Under the pieces are notes generated by a model, which did no database searches, had not been told where the DNA came from, and worked only from the letters and a program-made list of their open reading frames with translations. This document shows, one piece after another, positions 56,323 to 64,000 of a stretch of 64,000 nucleotides of DNA. Numbering within the stretch: position 1 is the first letter of the stretch; each line of letters begins with the position of its first letter. Both the position numbers and the translations under genes were made by a program. Source of the DNA: Oscarella lobularis (Eukaryota; Porifera; Homoscleromorpha; Homosclerophorida; Oscarellidae); NCBI RefSeq assembly GCF_947507565.1, contig NC_089186.1, positions 372,001 through 436,000 on the forward strand, in the 5' to 3' direction.

Positions 56323-56375
56323 GCTTAGATCATCTCGAAAAACTCGAATTTGAGCCGGGTATAAAATGCGGGAAA
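56323..56375 (+). promoter_or_regulatory. Family A core promoter, copy 4 (TATA box)
   Basis: CTTAGATCATCTCGAAAAAC, TCGAATTTGAGCCGGG and TATAAAATGCGGG, with a consensus CRE TGACGTCAT 26 bp upstream that the other copies lack at this position. Confidence 0.7.
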
Positions 56376-56415
56376 AGCTGCTGAGTCGAACAAGTTGTCT
56401 TCTAATTAAGTTGAG

Positions 56416-57175
56416 ATGAAGTCTTTGCTTGTTCTCCTTGCAATCTGGCACATGTGTTCGGCTCGACAAGGCGCCAACCGCGCTAATATGTCCGATGAAG
56501 ATTATGACATGGTATATATTCTTACCAACTGCCGAAACGGGCCCGTGTTCTTATATGCGAATTTTCAGCTTTGTCGTCCACGTGCACAATGCCGAAACAT
56601 CGCTTATCATAAGGACGTGCAAACGCCTTTGGCCTTCATTAAACTTAACTTCGATCTCTTTTCGTTTTCGTCGCCCGAACACCCACCCACAGACGTGTTT
56701 CTAACAAATGCGTCTAGCAATGTTGATACGTCTTTCTCCTGGTACACATTTCCCCAGCGAAAGCGCATCGGTGTCGACGCGAACGGAACTCTGGAAGTTG
56801 ATTCAGAGGTCACATACTATAAGCCCCAACTATGTGCCTTCCATCACAACATACCGTTTTCTTTAGAATGGCACCACTTTTAAGATTCTGCGGCCGTGCG
56901 ATCACCGGTACTACCCTTACGTTGTTCTCTGCGCTAGTCGCAATCAGAGTCATTTTATTGTCCGGATAATTGGTTCCGGTACGGTGGGATTTCCAGTTAT
57001 GAATTGTGAGACAAAGAACCTTCGAGACTTTTGGAGAAACGCCGTGGTGAAACATTACCTTCACCATCAAGTGCAGTATAGCACTCATCTGTATTTGGCT
57101 CGAGAAAAATGCATCCCGGTTAGGACTGGACGGTGCTCGCGCGCCGACTTTGGCCGTGCTCAATCTAAGATTTAA
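56416..57175 (+). CDS. Secreted family A protein 4 (214 aa)
   Basis: Exons 56416-56511, 56569-56808 and 56867-57175, phases 0/0. Signal peptide MKSLLVLLAIWHMCSA. Exon 2 starts LCRPRAQCRN, then AFIKLNFDLFSFSSPEHPPT, WYTFPQRKRIGVDANGTLEV; exon 3 NGTTFRLLRPCDHRYYPYVV, LCASRNQSHFIVRI, GFPVMNCETK and VKHYLHHQVQYSTHLYLARE. It has two extra Cys at the start of exon 2 relative to A1. Function unknown; see A1 for the fold hypothesis. Confidence 0.82.
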
Positions 57176-57547
57176 TCGCAGAGGAACGAATATAATTGCG
57201 ATTTTAACACGATATGGGCCATTTTCGTTTCTTAGCGTAGTGAGTATTTGGAGTTTATGGCATGTTTTTCACGCATGAAAATTTATCAAGACAATCGAGC
57301 TTTGTTCTACTTTCAGATGCCCAAAGTCGCCTATTGATCGAATTCTCTAGTTATAAGTAACTGTAGTTAGGAAGCGACGCACCTCTGCGTACGTAAGCCA
57401 AAGTGGAGCGTAGATGCTCGTCATCCTATCCTTATGTATGACCAATATGCATTACTTCCATTCTTTCACAAAATAATGCGGCAATTAACTTGATGTCTCT
57501 TTTCTGTCTGCAGCTTTTTGGCACGGGCACAAACGCAAGGTTCTCCG

Positions 57548-57850
57548 CATCGTGGAACGTCGTGACCCAACTCCCGGATGCGGAACTACAATAGATGACG
57601 GAACTAGACAGTACGAGACGGACTCGAGACGCGTTTCAAGCGAATTGCGCCACCTCCAATGCAATCGTTTGCGGTAGAAGAATGTCTCGAATCGAACGTC
57701 TGTCTCGATTTCAGTGATTTGGAGCCGAGACTCGCTCTGGCGCTCTCGCTAGAAAATTTCAAGCCTCTGACCGAGCCCTTTCCGAGCTTTAGAAGCTTTC
57801 GATGCAGGTAAACGCTTACTGGGTTCCCTTTACACACTTGGACGAGCTTC
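57548..57850 (+). repeat. Spacer cassette copy 5
   Basis: CAACTCCCGGATGCGGAACT, GAGACGCGTTTCAAGCGAAT, AGTGATTTGGAGCCGAGACT, CTTTAGAAGCTTTCGATGCA, and a decayed box TGGGTTCCCTTTACACACTT before GGACGAGCTTCCCGCG. Confidence 0.7.
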
Positions 57851-59100
57851 CCGCGAATGGCTATATAGATCTTCGATCGTCCCACCCTATCTGATAGGGG
57901 CCACTGATAGGTTTCCCTAGGGGCCACACACTTCCTCCCCAGCGAAAGGTCAAATCCTCGGACCGGAGGAAGGGCCCAGCCCCCGGACCGGACTACCAAT
58001 AGCAAGGTCTTGTGCTTTCATTAATTAATCGTGAGGCAATGTAACTGAAACACCTAAGAGCCGCACTGAGAGGGGCCTTCTTTAGAGCGGTGAAACGGTT
58101 GCAGCTAGAGCGTGCTATTTACGAAGAAACAGCCTATGATTTGAAGGAGCTTTTCTTCACGCGTTCCAATTCCAATCATTTGCCATATGTACCGTATTTC
58201 ACCTTTTCATATTTCCAGGCGCATAGCATTCCTAGGTGCCTTCTTTCTGTGACCGATTTTCTCTCTCTCTGAGCATTAGCAGCAAATGACTGTTCTTTCA
58301 CGACTTCCTCGTCATCTGCATGGGGTAGTACGTAAGTGACTTGTAAGCAGAGAAAGAGGGCGAAAAACTGCCAACACAGTGCGATTAAGAATCAGGCTGC
58401 ATTTAACCTCGTATGCATACTTTTTCTCCGATTTACTCGCTAAATTTAGTTAATTAAAATTACTCGCGCCGATCTTTGAAAGCAGACGCAATTGATCGTT
58501 TTGAGCGCTTTATTTCATAAATTCGAAGGGGTTTAATTAATTAAAAGGGCAGCAGCTGTCGTAAGCGACAAGGAACTTCTGCAAATGCAAGTACTTGATC
58601 AGTTAGCGCTTTGACGTGACGATGGCAGCGAAGTCTGCAGTGGAAACGCAGAAACAAGCTTCTCTTCGCAGTCACTCGAGCCGACGACAAATGATCAGCG
58701 AACAAAAACAAATAGACAAGGAATCAGCCTGTTTCAAAATTGTTATTGCTAATAATACGAACTATCAAAAAAGGAAAAACAGTCTGAGTTAGGGGTGGAG
58801 TTTCATATTAGAGCAAAAAGCGAGGTCGAATCTGGAAGCAGGAGCGTGGGTTAATTAGAGACATCGTTCAGATAACCTGCTACCTCCGGACCTCACTTAC
58901 TTACTGATGATTGGTGTGCGCTTTTACACGTCGATTCCTACAGGGTACTTTAATTGCGGGTGGCGACCTCAGCAAGGTGTTGGAAGACGAGCCTGTAACA
59001 GCGTCAGTTCTGCATTTGGCCTCTCCGTCTTTGCATAGAGCAAATCTAAGTCTAATTCTGACAGCGTAGCCTAAGTAGAAAAGAAGAAGGAGCCCCCTTC
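57851..59100. other. Gene-poor spacer with small hairpins
   Basis: No gene supported. 57885-58000 holds CTTCCTCCCCAGCGAAAGGT, the hairpin TCCTCGGACCGGAGGA and CCCCCGGACCGG, similar in theme to the foldback insertion in RTK2 intron 1. The rest has only short chance frames. Confidence 0.4.
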
Positions 59101-60219
59101 CTCCAGATTATGTAACATGACGTCATCGCTCGGGCGTGGTCGGTAGCAGAATCGCTTATACGGCTCATATTAGAATCCTAGAGCATATAACGACCATGAA
59201 GCTCTTCAAAAGTTCACGCTTCGAGAGAGTCACGGTATTTTGTTGAGATGCAAATTTTTTGATCGGCGTGCTGATATCGTTGTACAGTGAGCAAGTCAAG
59301 ACCACTTTCACTGCTCTCCGAAGCCGTTTTTCGACTGTAACCGCGATTTAGTTTTCGTTTCTTGTAATAAATTTTTAACTTTTGTTTAGGAGTGACGTCA
59401 TCGCCGGGCGTGGGCTCTGATGCAGAATCACGAGACCGCGTTGTTGTACTGTATCTGCATACACTTGCCCAATTCTTGGAATGATTATGTGCGTTTACTT
59501 TTGTTTTTTTTGCGTTTTTTTTTGCGTGCCCTTTCTTTCTCTCTAACGTACGTTAGAAAAGGCCAGACGTCGTGTTCGCGGTTGCTAAGGCTCTTGAAAT
59601 TCGACGTCGAAACGCTGTAACGTCGTAAGATTTCGCACGTCGTCCTTCGACGACTTCGAGGCGTCGTAATTTCTTGCCCAGATGCGAGCGGGGGCCCCCT
59701 TCGAGCAAGTCTGCATCCTCTCGCCAAGAAGCAATCCTTCGCCGCGCGCGCGTCATCTTCCTCTCGTCGTCTTCACTTCGACGTTTACTCGAAGCCTCGC
59801 GACGCGAAGCGGCGTCTTTGCGAAGATCAGAGGAAGGTCAACGTCCAAGCACCTTCGATCCCTCCCCTCACCCTTAATCGAGACTCCAGAACCTCAACTC
59901 ACCGCCTTGTCATCATCTATATAGACATTCCAGTCATCTAGAAATTAACCTCCGCCAGCTCGACCCTTTGACTAAATTGACCCTGCAAAAGGAGGCTATT
60001 TTTATATAGCCAATCGAACGGCAGCAAACAAATCGCCTCCACGCAACGCATCCGTCACAGTGGACGGAACAAGAAGAAAAAATGCAAACAGATGATTTTT
60101 CAGAAATATTGCTTTAGACGTCGCAAAGGGGAGAAGTCCGCAACGACGCGAACATCCTCAGCAACGACGAACCTATATAGGAAAGGCTTCGAGTTGTGCG
60201 AAAGTTCAGTCGTTGAAAC
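59101..60219. other. Spacer upstream of the large secreted protein, with two CRE-containing repeats
   Basis: A ~45-bp segment is repeated 277 bp apart: TGACGTCATCGC-(T)CGGGCGTGG...GCAGAATC at 59118 and 59395. Each starts with a consensus CRE. GGGGGCCCCCTTCGAGC at 59690 resembles the cassette end box. A 67-codon Arg-rich minus-strand frame (59553-59756) has no support. The last 300 bases are probably promoter and 5' UTR of the next gene. Confidence 0.45.
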
Positions 60220-63200
60220 ATGCATCAAGGGACCATCAGGGCAGTTCTCCTGCTCTTCGCTTGCCAGGCAGCGCAGTCGTTCTTCGACGGCAATTCACTG
60301 GTGCTCGAATCAGTGTCAGCGCTATTGGAAAACTTTCAGGCGCTGAATCGAAGCGGCATCAGCGTCGTCGGCACGAACACGTCGATATCGGCCGAATTCG
60401 ACGTCGAGGACTTTCGCCTCTCGGACCTACTCGAACTATTCCTACCCGACACGCCTCAATTTCGTCAGTTCTTCGACGACTTGCCGCTCGACGCCGGCAA
60501 ACTGTTCGACTTCAAAGCGAGCAACTTCTCGCTCGACGTCGAATCGGGCGTGTGGTCGATCGGCACGAAACCGTTTCCCGCGTGGACGATCAAGCGCGGC
60601 GTTCTCGTCGTATCGGACGTGACCGTCTTCGTCAGCGTCGTCGTTCCGCTTCTGTCGTTGAACAACGAGAGCTCGAGCAACGAGACGATTTCCGTCGAGA
60701 GTTACGCGATCGCCGGCACGGTGTGGATCGGTCGAGTCGGCGTCGATTTGACGATCGGTCGAGTCGGTTCCAATTTGATTTTTCGCGGTGCTCCGACTTC
60801 CGGGTCACTTCCTGTTGGAAACTTCGTCGAATGGCTCGGTAGTAAGATATTGCCGGACGATTTGCAGAAGCCGCTTCGTCGTCTCGGCTTGGATCGGTTT
60901 GTGATCGAGCGCGCCGGTGTTATCGCCACGTCGGGATCGGATGGCTTTTCGTTCGGCGTCTCCGGTAATCCGACTCTAGGCGGATGGAGTGACTATCGAT
61001 GCCATTTCATCGCGACGCGCTACGCGGCGCAGTCGCATCGAAACGCGCGCACCGTCTTCACATTTGCCATCACCCTACCGAAATTCACTCTCGCCGGTCT
61101 CGTGCGCACGCTGACGGGCGGAAGCGTCGACATCAGCGACGTGCCACTACTCGGCACGCTCACCGTCCAAGAAACGGGCGTCGTCATATCGTCGGACGAC
61201 GCCGAGCCACTTCTATTACCCGAACTCTTCGAAGGTTTTCTAGAGAATGCAATGCCCATTTCCAAAGGGGTTACCCTCGTCGCGACGATACCGTTCGTCG
61301 TCGACGAGCCGCCCGTTCTCTTCGTTCTAAAAATCGGTCTCGAAGGCGTGAGTTTTTTCGTTAACGATTCCGGATCGTCGTTGACGGTTGGTAATCTAAT
61401 CGACGCTCTGGTGCCGGACTTTGATATCAATGAGCTCGAGCTGACGCGTCTGCCCGGCGTGTCGCATCTACTCGACGTGCAGATGACTCAGTTCGAGTTG
61501 GATGCAACGAAACCTAAGACGCTTATCGTTGAGTTTAGTTTAGGCGAAGAAATCAATGTCATACCCGGAATACTTTCGGTTATCGACCCGTCAATAACCA
61601 TTAACATGACATTGACAAAACCGCGGAAAACTTCTTATAGCGCAAACGGTTACCTTCGAATCGGTCCAGCCGACTTCAACGCTCAAATAGGGCCGTCTTC
61701 GTCGGGAAAAGGACTCGTCGTCTCAGCCGATTATCCCATGATCGATATTGCAGAAATACTCGATAAATTCCAAGCGAGTTTCTTTCCGCCCGAACTCGCC
61801 TCCGCACTCAAAGCGGCATCTATAATCGATTTCAATATTCTCCAACCGCGACTCGGCATTCAAATCGGTTCCGAGCTTTTCGTCGAAATTTCCGGTCGAC
61901 CCCAAATCGCCGGCTGGGACGGCGTCCGACTCGCCGGCGTCGTTGCCAAGACGAGCGCCGGCGTTGCCATGGCGAGCGGTTTCGAGTTCGTCGACGTGAA
62001 TTTCGCCGGTTTAATTAAAAAAATTACCGGTTTCGACGTATCGTTTTTGAAATTGTTGGATCGATCGTTGCAAGCCGCCGTCGTCGTGTCGTCGAATTCG
62101 ATGCCGGACGTTCGACTCCACGGTGAAGTTTTGAAGAAAATCGCTATCGAACAGGGTTTGAGCATCGTTGCCGTCTTCGCCTTCCCGGCCGATTGCGAGG
62201 GCGACTCCTTCTGCGATTTCTGCAAGAAAGCGCTTGGTCCTGACGTCAGCTTGCAGCTGAGCGCCACACTGAGCTCCATATCCCAATTCGTCGTCGCCGC
62301 TAGCGTGAATGACATTCGCCTGGGCGGTGGCGTCTCTCTAAGCCGCTGCGCTCTCGAATTTGGTATCGGCGCCGAGACGTTCGTTGGCATTAGCGCCACG
62401 CTCGCGCTCAGCAATCCACCGCTGAAGTTCACCGGCGAACTGCGCGCCGGCGTTCGCGGCGTCACGATGACGATGATGATGGAGGGCGTGTGGAAGCGCG
62501 CCTTCGGGATCGACTATCTCGCCTTCGGGAACGGTATCATATCGATGACTCTCAAGGCGGTGACGCCTTGGCTGACCGGTCTCGAAATCGGCGGCGAAGT
62601 GTGGCTCGGTCGAATTGATAGCGGGAAAGAGATCAAGATCGCCGTCTACGTCGGCGTTGACGTCGTGACCGTGAACGACTGCTACTTCTACGGATCGGCG
62701 AATCGGCTCACGATGAACACGCTCCTGCGCGCTTTTGACTTCGATATCGCGCTGCCCCCCGTTCTGGGTGATAGTGGCTTTCCCGAGGGAATCAGCGTGT
62801 CGTTCTCGTCGATTCCGCGCACTCTGCGCCCATCGGAACGCTCTCTACCGCAGGGCATCTTCATCAACGGAACGATCAATATTCTCGGTTTTCGACTCAA
62901 GGCTTACGTCAACGTCGGTCTTCCGCAGGGAATCAAGATCGACATTCGCATGACGCCGCTTAATCTTGCCGGCGGACTCATCCGACTTCGTCGATCGAGA
63001 GACGATAGTTCGAACGGTCCGATGCTCGTCGCCGACGTCAAGTTGTTCCCTCTTCCGTCGATCAACGTGAAGGCTCAAGGATACATCAGTTTTCTCGGGG
63101 GAATGATCGAGCGAGAAGTCTATCTGGAAATCACGAATAGTCAATTTGTAATGATGGTAAGAGGTCGATTCTTTTTGTTCGATGCTGAGCTGAAAATTCA

Positions 63201-64000
63201 CGCGCCCTACGGATCGTTGCTCTCGGCGTCGTTTCGAGTGTACGGACGTCTGTCGATGGCGTGGCTGACCGAGTTGGCCGATCGAACGGCGAACGTCATT
63301 AAACGCGGCGCCGACAGGGCGACGCGAAAAATCGGCGACGCCCAGCGAAAGGTCGACGGCGCTCGATCGTACTTGCATCGCCAACAGGCGAAGTTGAGCC
63401 GAGCTCGAAATAATCTTCATCGACTGTGTCGAATTCGAAGTTGCGGAAGTTGTAAGAAAGCGCGACATAAATAAAAAATAGACACTTATATACATACGTA
63501 GTCATAATATACAGTATAGGTGCATCCATAAGATATTAATTTTCACTTGCTAATTTTTTTCTCTGACTGTTTCAGGGTGCGTCGGCTGTCCCTCGTGGAG
63601 AAGCTGCTGCTTTCGCTTTTGGGGCATTTGCGGCGGTTGTCCGGGCTGGAACAGCTGCTGCTGGAGAGCGCCCGATTTGTTTTGCCACGCGGCGAACGCC
63701 GCGTGCTACGTCGCGCGGGCCGCTGTCACTGCCGTGATATGGGGCTTGGAACGACTCCTCGACATAGCGTCGGCGGCTCTCAGCGCAGCGAACGCCGTGC
63801 TCGAAGGCGTCAAATTCGCCGTACGAGTCGGCGCCGCCGCCGCCGCCGCAATCGTCAAATTCGCTCTCGGCGGCCTAATCAACATAAAGCTGATTGAATT
63901 CGACGTGGAAATCGGTTTAGCCGCCGGCGGTCGTTTCAAGGCTCAAATGACCGTGTCGTTTTTGCGACGCTACGACGTCACGCTGAATTTCGAGTTGCGA
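60220..64000 (+). CDS. Large secreted repeat protein, 3' partial (over 1,200 aa), function unknown
   Basis: Exon 1 is 60220-63451. A GT-AG intron (63452-63575) precedes exon 2, open to the window end in the phase-1 frame. Signal peptide MHQGTIRAVLLLFACQAAQS. The body is made of beta-rich repeats: a leader (L-DLLELFLP, VGNFVEWLGSKILP, VGNLIDALVPDFD) followed by strands. Residues ~200-360 and ~505-660 align with each other: GNPTLGGWSDYR / GRPQIAGWDGVR, FTLAGLVRTLTG / VNFAGLIKKITG, VVISSD / VVVSSN. At residues ~1020-1078 a basic helical stretch leads to RSCGSC. Exon 2 opens with a Cys/Trp-rich segment (CVGCPSWRSCCFRFWGICGG, CPGWNSCCW), then an Ala-rich helix and new beta repeats. No TM seen. Without splicing the frame would stop at 63474. 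Family not recognised. Confidence 0.75.

Noticed and set aside
57604-58005. 133-codon minus-strand frame
   Set aside because: Overlaps spacer cassette copy 5 and is not kept open in the other cassette copies.
59553-59756. 67-codon minus-strand frame with a GTACGT near its end, as a divergent first exon
   Set aside because: The stop codon lies just before the possible donor; Arg-rich composition and no domain.
60213-60842. 209-codon Arg-rich forward frame
   Set aside because: Shadow of the large secreted protein in another frame; its composition comes from the TCG/CGA-rich codons of the true frame.
1-64000. tRNA or rRNA genes
   Set aside because: No cloverleaf or rRNA core sequence was recognised on reading either strand; a tRNAscan or Infernal run would be decisive.

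Overview
This is eukaryotic, animal-type nuclear DNA. Genes are split by many short GT-AG introns (often 40-100 nt). Domain mixtures include receptor tyrosine kinases with extracellular EGF, LamG, WSC and SRCR modules, TRPC-type channels and an ectonucleotidase. The compact layout, the tandem RTKs and the secreted cysteine-rich proteins fit an early-branching animal, most likely a sponge (perhaps a compact homoscleromorph genome such as Oscarella). That assignment is inference; no rRNA or mitochondrial marker is present.

Layout. (1) 1-15.25 kb: two tandem receptor tyrosine kinase genes. RTK1 lacks its 5' end; RTK2 is complete. RTK2 encodes signal peptide, GON-like domain, EGF, a PCSK9-like Cys region, EGF, LamG, glycine-rich domain, WSC, TM and kinase. 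RTK1 also has two SRCR domains that RTK2 lacks. Between them lie decayed pieces of the two downstream gene types, which reveals an old block duplication of RTK + FAD oxidase + TRPC. (2) 15.6-17.6 kb: an intronless FAD-linked sugar-lactone-oxidase-like gene interrupted by one in-frame TAG. (3) 18.0-37.7 kb: a TRPC channel array. Genes A, C and D are intact nine-exon genes of 1077, 1043 and 1038 aa. B is a pseudogene with a frameshift and a stop, and a short fragment lies between B and C. A 17-bp minisatellite separates A and B. Several small inverted-repeat insertions can be recognised because paralogous introns provide the empty sites. (4) 37.9-41.6 kb: a complete type II membrane ENPP (nucleotide pyrophosphatase/phosphodiesterase) with a C-terminal nuclease-like domain; a small three-exon gene of unknown function converges on it from the minus strand. 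(5) 42.8-57.2 kb: an interleaved array of two families of small secreted proteins. Family A (four genes and one relic) has a possible FGF-like beta-trefoil pattern. Family B (two genes) looks like two Ig-like domains. Family A shares a strongly conserved TATA promoter, and five copies of an unexplained ~300-bp cassette lie in the spacers. (6) 57.2-60.2 kb: gene-poor. (7) 60.2 kb to the end: a large secreted protein with internal repeats that continues past the window.

The window is dominated by recent local duplication, gene conversion and birth-and-death of cell-surface and secreted genes. No biochemical pathway clearly links the neighbours; a ligand-receptor link between the secreted family A and the RTKs is conceivable but only speculative.
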